NCBI GenBank assembly: GCA_946800325.1 | Contig: OX326957.1 | Coordinates: 47,538,307 to 47,602,306 of the forward strand | Direction: 5' to 3' | Source: Luzula sylvatica | Lineage: Eukaryota; Streptophyta; Magnoliopsida; Poales; Juncaceae | Length of the DNA stretch: 64,000 nt | In this document: piece by piece, positions 51,101-62,226 of the stretch | Layout of the letters: each line of letters begins with the position of its first letter | Position numbering within the stretch: the stretch's first letter is position 1 | Program-made: the position numbers and the translations under genes | Notes under the pieces: model-generated | The model's input: only the letters and a program-made list of their open reading frames with translations | Database searches by the model: none | Told to the model about the DNA's origin: nothing

Positions 51101-51496
51101 GTTAAAACATATAATGATGACAAAAAGTTTCAAATTAATGAGAGAAAGGAAGGGGAGAGAGGACCTTGTTTATGTCTTTTCGGGCACTCGGAGTCAAAAT
51201 GTTGCCAAATCCTGTTGCTAGAAAAGCTCCGAGAAGCCCGATAAGCAAAACTTGCACAATCGGCAATGACGCTAGCTACTAGAAACAACGAGAGAAAACT
51301 CATCTTTTTCTCTCTTTTTAAGAATATGAAAATATACCTTGAAAAGCTTGTACTACTTGGTGGATGAAAATGAAATGCTTCACGTTGGTTTTTATAACAA
51401 GAAGAATGGTGGGACTGAGGTTTTAGGTTGGGCCCACACATAATACATGCAAAAAATTTCAATCCCATCGTGGAGAGTTTGTGCTTCTTGCTATAC

Positions 51497-51700
51497 ATGT
51501 TCATCAAATTATACAAAAATTACAAAAATCACGGAAATATTTCTAACGAACACGCAAATCCGAATCATGTTCATCAAATTATACAAAAATTACAAAAATC
51601 ACGGAAATATTTCTAACGAACACGCAAATCCGAATCATGTTCATCAAATTATACAAAAATTACAAAAATCACGGAAATATTTCTAACGAACACACACGCA
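51497..51700. repeat. 70-bp minisatellite, three copies
   Basis: The unit runs CATGTTCATCAAATTATAC, AAAAATTACAAAAATCACGG, AAATATTTCTAACGAACACG, CAAATCCGAAT. It is repeated at 51495, 51566 and 51636 almost unchanged. Two long overlapping frames here are artefacts of the repeat. Confidence 0.95.
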
Positions 51701-52085
51701 AATCCGAATCAAACATATCTTATTCAATATTTAATGTCATCATGTGTATCTCAATCGTAAAATATAACATTAACTATTTCAATCATAATTCCTAAATTTA
51801 TAATAAAATATTAATATGAAATTTTTTAATTTCTTGTTGGAAGTTAAAGCTTCACGAATGAATCAAACAGAAAAAATAAAAAATTAGATTTTCGTACATA
51901 TTTAAGATCATTAGACCATAAACATCATGCCATGTAATTGTGAAAACTAAGTAATCGAATAAGCCATCTTTCATATTCACTAGCCCCAAATATATAATAC
52001 ATTCACATCGCTTGCTAATTTTCGTGTCTTGAAATGTTCTTCAAAATCCTAAGATGGTTTTAATGAAACATAAATTTTGATTCTT

Positions 52086-53211
52086 GACAATTTCATACCA
52101 CAAGGAAATTTTTATGGAGGGGAGATCAAGATTGTTTAGGTGGTCATTGCCTCATCAATTGGAAAAAAATTTGTCTCCCTAAGGAAAATGGCGGTTTGGG
52201 CCTAATTGATATCGAAACCCACAACAATGCACTTCTCTTGAAATGGCTTTGGAAAATAAACACGCAAAGTGAGGGGATGTGGGGATCGACAATTAGGCAA
52301 ATATATGGAATTCACAACTCCATGGACCTCGGAAATCTAAACGATAATAAATCATCCTACTTCATAAAAGACTTAAAAAAACTACTCCCCCAATTTAAAC
52401 TAGCCTACTCTACCGACCCCGAATCGCACCAACATCGGTGGTTAAATATGGCGACACCTCTCTTCTCCACATCCGCCACATACTCCTTCTTCATCGACCC
52501 GGGAATTAGATGCATGTGGCACAAACCACTTTGGAAAGCCAAGGCCCCACTAAAGGTAAAACTTTTTTGTTGGTTGGCAAGCAACGAGAGAATCTTAACG
52601 GGAGACGTCCTACGCAAGAGGAATTGGCCGCACGATGTGATATGCAAAAATTGCACCGAACAAGAGGAATCGGCAAAGCACCTCCTAATACGATGTAATT
52701 TCGCCTCGACGATCTGGAGAGCGATCTTCCATCATCTCGGCCTAACGTACGAACCGAAGGACTCCATCATCGATTTTTGGCAATCAAATAGGAAGAGCCG
52801 AACGAAGGATCAAAAAGAAAAAATTGATGCCTTCTTCCTTGCCGCAATATGGGAAATTTGGAAGGAGCGGAATAATCGGGTCTTCACAAACTCCGCGACC
52901 ACGGCACCGCTCGTTGCTTCTAAAATAATCTCCGAAGGAGAACTTTGGCTAAAACATTGCTAACCAACTTCCTCGGACGTCCCATAAATTCCGCCTTCTT
53001 TCCTCTTTTCCCCTTTTCGCTTCCTCTCTTTTCTCTTTTCACCTACACCATCTAGGAAACTCAAATAATCTTTCTTTCTAAATTTTTACATTTCTCATGT
53101 AATATTTAGGAACTTTTGGAAAAAATATTGTATTAAACTTGCTTTAATATAATTTAAAGAGGTCTATGCCTCTTAATTTTTCAAACAAAAAAAAAAGACA
53201 ATTTCATACCA
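52086..53211 (+). mobile_element. 5'-truncated LINE retrotransposon with 15-bp target duplications
   Basis: GACAATTTCATACCA occurs exactly at 52086-52100 and 53197-53211. The sequence between ends in an A-rich tail (about 53183-53196) and begins abruptly within an open reading frame, the signature of a LINE truncated during target-primed reverse transcription. About 1.1 kb remain, coding for the last part of ORF2. Confidence 0.95.
52104..52963 (+). pseudogene. LINE ORF2 C-terminus with zf-RVT zinc-binding domain
   Basis: An uninterrupted frame gives KFLWRGDQDCLGGHCLINWK and LPKENGGLGLIDIETHNNALL, the end of a plant LINE reverse transcriptase. The zf-RVT segment follows, with VWHKPLW-like MWHKPLWKAKAPLKVKLFCW, then CKNCTEQEESAKHLLIRCNFA (two CxxC/H-C zinc ligands) and AAIWEIWKERNNRVF. 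The polymerase active site is missing because of the 5' truncation, so it is not functional. The surviving frame has no stops, which implies a fairly recent insertion. Confidence 0.93.
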
Positions 53212-53315
53212 TGTATTAATTATGAATCATGTCAATACAATTAAATCTTGGCATCTTGATACTAAAAAGATCAAATTATTAATACTTCTCTTTATTAATA
53301 TTAATATTAATATTA

Positions 53316-53782
53316 ATACTTCTCTTTAAAACTTAATGAATTCAATCCTTTTTTGACACGTGTTATTTCATAATATGAATGTTATTAGTAAATATATGAT
53401 TCAAAGAGTAATTAGTCCAGTGGTTGATTCAATGGTTTATTATTGAGCCACCCAGGGTTCAATTCCCACAATAGACATTTTTATATTTTTTGCATTTTGT
53501 ATTTTTTTCATGGTTGACTCTCCTTTTTTGAAAAATTATAATCCATTCAATACTTCTCTTTAAAGCTTAATGAATTCAATCTTCTCTTGACACGTGTCGT
53601 TTCATAATATGAATGTTATTAGTAAACATATGATTCAAAGAGTAATTGGCCTAGTGGTTGATTCAATGGGTTATTATTGAGCCCTCCAGGATTCAATTCC
53701 CACAACAAACATTTTTATATTTTTTGCATTTTGTATTTTTTTCATGGTTGACTCTCATTTTTTGAAAAATTATGATCCATTC
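53316..53782 (+). repeat. tandem pair (233 bp) with tRNA-like promoter boxes, SINE-like
   Basis: Two head-to-tail copies start at 53316 and 53549 with AATACTTCTCTTTAAA. Each contains a sequence like a tRNA A box (TAGTCCAGTGGTTGA at about 53413; TGGCCTAGTGGTTGA at about 53647) and, about 40 bp on, a B box (GGTTCAATTCCC at about 53456; GATTCAATTCCC at about 53690). Split RNA polymerase III promoter boxes at this spacing are the mark of tRNA-derived SINE heads. A full tRNA fold is not evident. Confidence 0.55.
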
Positions 53783-55277
53783 AAAAATTAAAAAATAATT
53801 TTTCTTTATAGTATATCAATTATAAGTTATAACACATGATTAAAATATCATATAAAAGTTAATAAAACATAAGGTTGCTATTTTTCCTTTTATTAGTACG
53901 ACATAACGTAGATTTCTTTTTTAATTCGTTCTTGATAAAGTACATACATACTAAAATAATTGTACATTAAATTATTTCAAAATTAATAATAATCATAAGA
54001 TATATCGTGCTATGTTGGATTTTGTAAATTTGTTGTCGGCAAAATATAGTATAGACGTGTTAAAATATTTATACGGTAATTAGAAGAAATACAATTTACG
54101 TTGGTTTTTTAATTAATACAAATAATGATTATATATATTATATTGTGTTTTTTTTAATTTATATAAACTAATGATTATATATATTGTATCGTATTATAAA
54201 TGACTAACTAAATTTACAAAAAAAATTTATTATTATATATCATAGTGCAATTATTTTTCATATGTTAAATTCAAAACGAAACATACACAAAACTACATAA
54301 ATAAATAAAAAACATAATTAAATAACAATATAATTATTGTAAATATTAGTTAATGTTAGATATGTGATTAATATTAGTTTGTAGTAATAATACTTTTTCA
54401 TATAAATTGATTGGATTGATATTATTAATGATAATGCCGAACCACTAATAAATTAAATCATATTTTTAATAAAGGATATAATATTGAATGTATCATATAC
54501 AATTTGTTTTAAGGCTGTAATTCTATTATTGTTTTTACAAAATATTGAATAATAGTTTCGGTTATCTATCATGTATTGACTCACCAAATAAAAATATTAT
54601 TGACACTCTAAAATGCAAGTCATGTCATATGTATTTCAAAAATATTTATAATGTAGAAAAAAAAAATGTTAATTAGCATAAAATATTCAAAAAAAATATA
54701 TAGTTAACTTTTCTACATGCATAAACATCGATAAAACAATCTATAAACTAAAAATATTGATATTAAACTAAAATGATCAATTATTCATTAATTCACAATA
54801 ATAAATTTATATTGTATAACTGAAGCGGAGCGAGGAACCCTCTAATATTGATATCAAACCTTAATCTTGTCATGTGATATTCAAAAAGATTTAAAAAAAA
54901 AGCAATATTAAACATAACAAAAAATTAACATTTGTTCTTGGCAAATTTGAAAAGAAAAAAAGAACATCTTAATCAAGCTCATGAACTTGTATATTCTCCA
55001 CGAGTTCCACATTTTTTTTTTTGTATTTATTCTTTTTGACTATAGGTAATATCACGCTATATAATTTTTAACAGAAACATGAATAAATGATTGGATATTT
55101 GGAGTTGTACCAGCCGGATTATAGATTTTCAACCGCAAAATCATAACGGAAGAGCACACAATATATTTCGAGTCATTATGCTATCAAAGATTAGTACCCT
55201 AAAAATAAAAACTCTCTAAGCAGAAAAAGGAAACTAGTTTGTATGAAATTAACTTGAATAACAAAAATAAAAAGTTT
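53783..55277. other. gene-free AT-rich sequence
   Basis: Very AT-rich throughout. I see no coding exon, no long repeat and no clear transposon terminus. Confidence 0.5.
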
Positions 55278-56330
55278 CTATTCGGAGTCGGATCCGGAAG
55301 AGAGCATATTAATTGCATCGTTTGGTACATCATCAGTGATCGATTTACTTGTCCCCGCCTTCCCTTTTCTTCTCTCTCTTTTATCTCTTTTCGTTTCTCC
55401 TTAAAACACCAACAATATCATGAATATAACAAAAGTTATATTGTAAGCGCAGTTTCACATCTACCCATGCAAAATCTCAGAATATTGCATATACCCCCCT
55501 AAAAATTGAAATATATCATTTATAACCCCTACATGACACTAAAAATATCATGTATCCATCTATACGTGAAAAGACAGGTAATTTAAACATTATTGCAAAA
55601 AATAGTAGAGGATTATTAATGATATTTATTTATGTTAGGGATATTCATGATATTTCACGTTTTGGAGGAGTATATATGATATTATGAGGTTAGTTGTAGG
55701 TGTATCATTCGTCTCTGGTTCCGCATATTACCTAGTTATATTTGGGTAAATGTGATATTTTCAATTTTGGGAGGGTAAATATGATATTTTGGGAAGGGAT
55801 TTACTTCTCTCATTTTGGTAAGTTCGATACTTGGACGGCCCGCAACAACGACGCAATACAAAATTAGGGTTTCGTAGCCGGCACGAGAATTTTCTTTTGC
55901 GTCGCAACCAAGATCCATTGCGGTATCGCTTTTTAATTGGGGTAGTACTAAAAGACGAAAATAAACATAAAATACATGCATTAGCAAACATATATTAAAA
56001 GATTGTAAGAAATTATGAATCATATACCTTGACGCTTATCTTCTTCGATTAGTTTTAACAATTCCATTTTGCTCGAAATTCCTGTCATAAAATAAAAAAA
56101 ATAAAAAAATCTGTTACCAGTAATTAAAAATGAAATAATATCACAATTTAACTTGAGTTAAAGAAATTTAACCATGGTGAACAATTGGCTTGATTCTTGT
56201 GCCCTTATAAAATACAAAAGCAGGGCGTTGATTCCAACCCTTAATCTAATGTTTCATAAATTAAACAAAAAATTCAGAATTTTTTATTTAACAACTAAAT
56301 GGATAATTGGACAAAAATGGGCTTTGAAAG
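55278..56330 (-). pseudogene. partial, internally deleted duplicate of the J-like membrane protein gene
   Basis: The segment aligns by eye with the 3' part of the gene at 58452-62226. A copy of its last exon lies at about 55278-55401 (ending SSGSDSE then stop), of exon 15 at about 55800-55945 (DTAMDLGCDAKENSRAGYET), of exon 14 near 56035-56085 and of exon 13 near 56180-56250. Sequence corresponding to 58683-59504 (exons 17, 18 and most of 16) is missing: the copy jumps from GGTTAGTTGTAGG directly to the region before TCGTCTCTGGTTCC. Exon 13 has small indels giving a stop, and the last exon lacks one G at its acceptor. It ends at the minisatellite. Confidence 0.88.
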
Positions 56331-56337
56331 ATATTTT

Positions 56338-58086
56338 TAGTGCCGTTTACAGTAACCGCTGCCAAAAGTTAGTATTGGTGCCTTTTAAAAGCCGCTGCGA
56401 ATAGAAAGTTCTCGTGCCGTTCGAAGTCAGCGGCTGCCAAAAGATAGTTTGGTGCCTTACAGTCAACAACTGCCAAAATATAGTTTTGGTGCCGATTACA
56501 CTAACCGCTGTCAAAAGATTGTTTTCGTGCCGATTAAACGAACCGCTTCCAGAATACTGTTTTCGTGCCTATTAATATATGGCTGCCAAAAGGCAGTTTT
56601 CGTGCAGTTTACATGTAACCGCTGCCAAAAGGCAGCTTTCGTAACATTTAGTGTCTGCCGCTGCAAAAGATAATTTTCGTAACATTTACTGTCTGCCGCT
56701 GCCAAAAGATTATATTCGTAACATTTACTCTCTGCAGCTGCCAAAAGATTATTTTCGTAAACATTTACTGTCTGCCGCTGCCAAAAGATTATTTTCGTGA
56801 CATTTAGTGTCTGCCGCTGCCAAAAGATAATTTTCGTAACATTTACTATCTGCCGCTGCCAAAAGATTATATTCGTAACATTTACTCTCTGCAGCTGCCA
56901 AAAGATTATTATCGTAACATTTACTGTCTGCCGCTGCCAAAAGATTATTTTCGTAACATTTACTGTCTAGCGCTGCCAAAAGATAATTTTCGTAACATTT
57001 ACTGTCTGCCAATGCCAAAAGATTATATTCTTAACATTTACTGTCTGCCGCTGCCAAAAGATTATTATCGTAACATTTACTGTCTGCCGCTGCCAAAAGA
57101 TTATTTAGTAACATTTACGGTCTGCCGCTGCCAAAAGATTATTTTCGTAACATTTACGGTCTGCCGCTGCCAAAAGATAATTTTCGTAACAATTACGGTC
57201 TGCCGCTGCGAAAAGATTATTGTCGTTACATTTAGTGTATGCCGCTGCCAAAAGATTATTATCGTAACATTTCCCGTCTGCCGCTGCCAAAAGATAATTT
57301 TCGTAACATTTACGGTCTGCCGCTGCCAAAAGATTATTTTCGTAACATTTACTGTCTGCCGCTGCCAAAAGATTATTTTCGTAACATTTACGGTCTGCCG
57401 CTGCCAAAAGATAATTTTCGTAACAATTACGGTCTGCCGCTGCGAAAAGATTATTTTCGTTACATTTAGTGTATGCCGCTGCCAAAAGATTATTATCGTA
57501 ACATTTCCCATCTGCCGCTGCCAAAAGATAATTTTCGTAACATTTACTGTCTGCCGCTGCCAAAAGATTATATTCGTAACATTTGTTGTCTGCCGCTGCC
57601 AAAAGATTATTTTCGTAACAATTACGGTCTGCCGCTGCCAAAAGATTATTTTCGTAACAATTACTGTCTGCCGCTGCCAAAAGATTATTTTCGTAACATT
57701 TACTGTCTGCCGCTGCCAAAAGATTATTTTCGTAACATTTACTGTCTGCCGCTGCCAAAAGATTATTTTCGTAACATTTACTGTCTGCCGCTGCCAAAAG
57801 ATTATATTCGTAACATTTACTGTCTGCCGCTGCCAAAAGACTATTTTCGTAACATTTACTGTCTGCCGCTGCCAAAAGATTATTTTCGTAACAATTACGG
57901 TCTGCCGCTGCCAAAAGATTATTTTAGTGCCAATTGGTTTCAACCCCTGCCTAAAGATAGCTTTCGTCTCATTAACAGTCTGTCGCTGCCAAAAAGATAG
58001 TTTTAGTGCCCATTGCATTCAGCCCCTGCTTATAGATAGCTTTCGTGCCGCTTACAGTCTGCCGCTGCCAAAAGATAGTTTAGGTG
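56338..58086. repeat. 39-bp minisatellite, about 44 copies
   Basis: The unit is TTCGTAACATTTACTGTCTG followed by CCGCTGCCAAAAGATTATT. Because 39 is divisible by three and the unit lacks stops in several frames, it creates long false frames on both strands: 57012-58100 plus (362 codons), 57101-58018 minus and 57105-57914 minus. The translated unit is PKDYFRNIYCLPL or FVTFTVCRCQKII on plus, and AADSKCYENNLLA on minus. Units in the centre are nearly uniform; units at both edges are diverged and resemble each other (TTTCGTGCC-TTACAGTC). Nothing suggests that it is expressed. Confidence 0.95.
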
Positions 58087-58451
58087 GACGCCACACATAA
58101 TACAGTGCAAAAAATTTCAACCCAATCGTGGAGACGTTGTGCTTCTAGCAATACATGTTGATCAAATTAATCTTGTCATTTAATATGCACGATTAGTATC
58201 ACAGTAAATAACAAAATATCATAAAATTCAAAAAAAAAAATATCATAAAAAAGAAAGAGTTTATAACATGTTCATTTACTGTTAATATTTTCTCTTCTAC
58301 CAAAATTATTCAATATTTCAAGTCATTATACTATCAAAGACGTGATAAAAGATTAGTACCCTAAAAATAAAAATAAAAATAAACTCTCTCTAAGCAGCAA
58401 AAGAAAACTAGTTTATATGAAATTAACTAAAATAAAAAAAATTAAAAATTG
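58087..58451. other. spacer between minisatellite and J-like gene
   Basis: The first 85 bases (CCACACATAATACAGTGCAA and onward to AATACATGTTGATCAAATTA) are similar to 51425-51515, just upstream of the PILS pseudogene and next to the 70-bp minisatellite. The remainder is probably the 3' UTR of the J-like gene. Confidence 0.5.
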
Positions 58452-61400
58452 CTATTCCGAATCGGAACCGGAAGAGAGCATATTAATTGCATCGTTTGGT
58501 ACTTCGTCAGTTTTGGATTTACTTGTCCCCGCCTTCCCTTTTCTTCTTTCTCTTTTATCTCTTCTCGTTTCTCCCTAAAACACCAACAATATCATGAATA
58601 TAACCAAAATTAAGTAAGGATATTCATGATATTTCATGTTTTGGAGGAGTATATCTGATATTATGAGGTTAGTTGTAGGAGTACCTTGTTTACCTGTATG
58701 TTAGTGGATGGAGATTGAGTTAACGGCTCTGTACTTTTAAGCCAAATTGCACCAAAAGATATGCAAGCCAACAGAAGAAAACTAGGACCAATTCTAGGAT
58801 CACTCGTATAATCTCTCGCAAGTAAAATTACAATTTTACCCCTCTCAATTAGGTTATTTCCAACTGAGTGTACACCACGAGTCCCGCTTGACCACATTCT
58901 CGTTGACTCCTCTGGTACCAGATCTGGCGCATTCTGAGTCTGGTACACAACCAATAAGAAAAGAATTATAAATTATAAATATTATTTATTTTTGAGTTAA
59001 GTAAGAGGAGACTTACAAAAAAGGGAATTTCTCTCGAGTCGCCATCTATTATTATCTGAGAAATCCACTGAATAATCTGCCAAAAATAATTCGAAACTAA
59101 ATTAATCAAAAATCCACCATATCTTTCGAGAAATCATTGAAAAAGAAAGAACACCTCAGAAGAGTCGTGCGAGCCATTATACAACGCGACAAGTTGAGAG
59201 GCATAATTAATATTTTGCCCTCGAAGAGTTTCGATAAGATTATTCACATTTTTATTCTTCTCCTCCGCAGCCTCTTCCTCTTTCGTCTTTTTCTGAAAAC
59301 GAACGATGAATACGCGCGGTACGTCAGGGTCGCCGTAGACTCTCGGTCCGCACGTTCCTTCAGAAGATTGGGCATTAAGGTAAAATATACAAAGTTTCTT
59401 TTGGACTTCTCCGTCGAGCCAAGCGAAAGAAAGTCGATTTTCCTTCAAGGCAATGGAAGCAGAGTCGTCCTTCTCCATTTTATCAGAACTGGAGTCACCA
59501 GTTAATTCGTCTCTGGTTCCACGTATTACCTAGTTTTATTGGGTAAATGTGATATTTTTAATTTTAGGAGGGTAAATATGATATTTTGGGAAGGGACTTA
59601 CTTCTCTCATTTTGGAAAGTTCGATACTTGGACGGCCCGCAACAATGACGCAATACCAAACTAGGGTTTCGTAGCCGGCACGAGAATTTCCTTTTGCGTC
59701 GCAACCAAGATCCATTGCTGTGTCGCTTTTTAATTGTGGTAGTACTAGAAGACGAAAATAAAGAGAAAATACATGTATTAGAATTTTATATAAATTGTAT
59801 TACCAACATATATTAGAAGATTGTATGAATTATGAATCATATACCTTGGCGCTTGTCGTCTTCGATTAGTTTTAACAATTCCATTTTGCTCGATATTCCT
59901 GTCATAAAATTCAAAAAAAATATATTTCTTTTATCAGTAATAAAAATGAAATAATATCGCAATTTAACTAGAGTTCAAGAAATTTAACCATGGTGAACAA
60001 TTGGCTTGATTCCTGCGCCCTTATAAAACACAAAAGCAGGAGCCGATTCAACCCCTAATCTAATGTTTCATAAATTAAAAAAAAAAATCAGATTTTTTAA
60101 TTTAAAAAATAAATGGATAATAGGACAAAAATGAGCTTTGAAAACCGTACGAATGCCACCAAAACTGAGAGTCTTCCTCTGTATACAAGACGAATGCGAA
60201 GGCTGCATAATCTGAATATTCTTGTGCCACCTGGCGCAAGAACGGAGCAGCTCGCTCTCCAGTTCTCGAAAAACAAATTATTTTGACCTTTTTGGAAAAA
60301 GAAAAGTAATGTTTTGTTAAAAAGATATCTTGATAATTTAATAATTTATTCCAGATACAAATTTATTTGGAATAAAGAGGAGTTCAGTACCTTATGATAA
60401 CCAACATTTGCGATAAACTTGGACACCTGAAATTATATAGATTATTAACTCCGTTTTCACCAAAAAAAACGAAAAAGTAATAATTACCAATGAGTCCTTG
60501 GAATAGTATAAAATACGAGGTAAACGAAGAATATATGTAGCCGCCCAATCAACAATTGCATCAACAGAGAGCTCACCTTTATATCTAGAAACCATACAAA
60601 AAAATTAAAACCTTCTAATATCATGTGATGCAGGGGTAAATATGATATTTTTAATATTTTAGGATAAACAAGAAATTGTGTTTTTAAAGGATAACCTCAT
60701 GTAGCAATCTGAACTAGGGCAAAAAGCTGGATATGCAATAATTGCTGGTAAACCTACAAAATTATAAGATTGATAAGAATAATTAATCAATATAAATATC
60801 GGAAAAAGACAATATATAAAAGATTAATTGCGTTTATATTTATAAGAGTTACCATTATGAAAAAATGGTTGTTTTCCAAATTTCTTCTCTGCATGGTACA
60901 CAGCTAATTCAACATCACCTAATTCAACCATACCAGTCTCAGCTACACCATCTAATAGACTATCTGAAAAATCAAAATTTAAAATTCAAAATTCAAAAAT
61001 TCAAAATTCAAACTGTAACAATAATCTCTGTTTGAAAAAGGTATGTATGTACCGATTCTCTTCCAGCTGTCAATGAACTGAGCACAACGAGGACTCCCAT
61101 TTGAATAAACCTTATTATAAACAAAAATTAAACAAAATAATTTTTTTATGATTATAAAAGGTTTTCAATTTGTTTATAAATTTAAAACTTAGAAAGATGA
61201 AAAGGCTTACTTGAACAAGCAATGGTTTTTCTCTATCAACGGAGGAAATCATATCTCGTGTCAGCACATTAAAAGCATCAATTCTTGAATCTGTATTAAA
61301 AAAGATTGATATTCTAAATTAAAATTAGAAATTTTCAATCAATTGAAGTCTATTAATATGTAGGTCACCTAATATTGACGGATTTAATAAAGGGAGGTTT

Positions 61401-62226
61401 ATCATTGTGTAATCCTCCTCATGCTTGTACTGTTCTTTAATCGTCTCAATAACATGCTAAAGAATAATAAAACGAATAATTTAGAAAGGTTGAATAAATT
61501 TTTTTTACAAATTACTGATATTCTAAAAGTATAAAAATGAATTGATACGGACCTGTTGTTCATCGAGGCTGAAAAGATCGTAATGTTTCTTCCATGTTGG
61601 ATCGGACAATAGCTCGTAGATATATCGAATCTGCATTAAAGAAAATAATTGATCGATCCTGTTAATTGCTTAATTAGAACTAAATTATGATATGATTTCT
61701 CTTTCATTTTGTTCAAGATTTTAAAATTGAATTTTCACAGTTCAGACCTTAATGAATTCAGCTGTGGTTGGACGATTGGACTCGGATAGCCTGATTTTAT
61801 CACACACACAAATCAAATAAATCAATTGGAGTTGTTATATATAGATTTAAATTACATAAAGAATTTTCTCTAAAATAAATTACATAAAGAATAAAACTAA
61901 CAAGAAATTATCGAGAGAAAAAAGGATCAAAATTGGAGAGAAAAAGTACCAGTTTTCCGAGAGCCGCTCGTAGGCTTCAGAGACTTCGTCAATCGACGCA
62001 TATTTCCCCAATTCAAGCACTGTATTGAACGGGAAAAAACTTTATTCTAAAAACAAGATCAACGAAACAATGAGAAATTGAGAGATTAATAGAGGGCAAA
62101 ACCGTCGTAATGGGAAGGAGGATAAGAGGAAGGAAGCACGACGAGCTGGAAGAAGAATCCTATACCGAAGAGTATCGTAGGAATCCAGTATTTCTTCAGA
62201 AACAACGGGATTGGGAGAGAAACCAT
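58452..62226 (-). CDS. membrane protein with degenerate DnaJ-like domain and thioredoxin-like fold
   Basis: Nineteen exons: 62103-62226, 61950-62019, 61748-61790, 61553-61630, 61369-61456, 61211-61290, 61053-61110, 60853-60963, 60696-60753, 60488-60584, 60391-60426, 60146-60287, 59989-60054, 59845-59898, 59602-59744, 59155-59529, 59017-59076, 58694-58939 and 58452-58574. All are GT-AG with consistent phases; 683 residues. An N-terminal signal anchor (WIPTILFGIGFFFQLVVLP) precedes a J-like region (SSYPPSHYDVLELGKYASID, then IRYIYELLSDPTWKKHYDLF) without the HPD motif that activates Hsp70. A thioredoxin-like segment follows (LLVQVYSNGSPRCAQFIDSW), where the usual CxxC reads SPRC. Near the C-terminus is a second membrane segment (FLLLACISFGAIWL) and then a basic-to-acidic tail. 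The family is annotated in plants as DNAJ heat-shock N-terminal-like; the exact role is unknown, ER location is likely. A truncated duplicate lies downstream. Confidence 0.9.

Larger units (their letters stand above)
46574..51303 (-). pseudogene. PILS (PIN-LIKES) auxin-transport family gene, disrupted
   Basis: Exons in minus order: 51165-51303, 50214-50293, 49751-49875, 49554-49678, 49302-49421 plus 48847-48921, 48644-48675 plus 47592-47657, 47307-47408, 47084-47136, 46808-46993 and about 46574-46647. They encode recognisable PILS segments: LIGLLGAFLATGFGNILTPS, ISWWFMPVN, DEDGNPFGRDKSICRS, EELLAPPTL, GFVIGAIPW, TLILGGNLTQ, QFALPPAMNIG and QLFDIAQEECS. PILS proteins are ER membrane auxin carriers. 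Lesions: a one-base insertion in exon 1 (about 51267-51270); the acceptor before exon 4 reads AT, not AG (49679-49680); a MITE splits exon 5; a hAT element splits exon 6; a one-base insertion in exon 7 (about 47338); and the final transmembrane region is missing. Outside these breaks the frame and splice sites are well kept, so inactivation is not ancient. Confidence 0.92.

Noticed and set aside
55239..55502. 87-codon plus-strand frame
   Set aside because: It is antisense to the duplicated last exon of the J-like gene.
56338..58086. Possible CRISPR array
   Set aside because: Units are contiguous without unique spacers, no cas genes are near, and the genome is a plant nucleus.
57012..58100. 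362-codon plus-strand frame and long minus-strand frames in the same place
   Set aside because: They are products of a 39-bp repeat whose length is a multiple of three; several frames on both strands are open at once.
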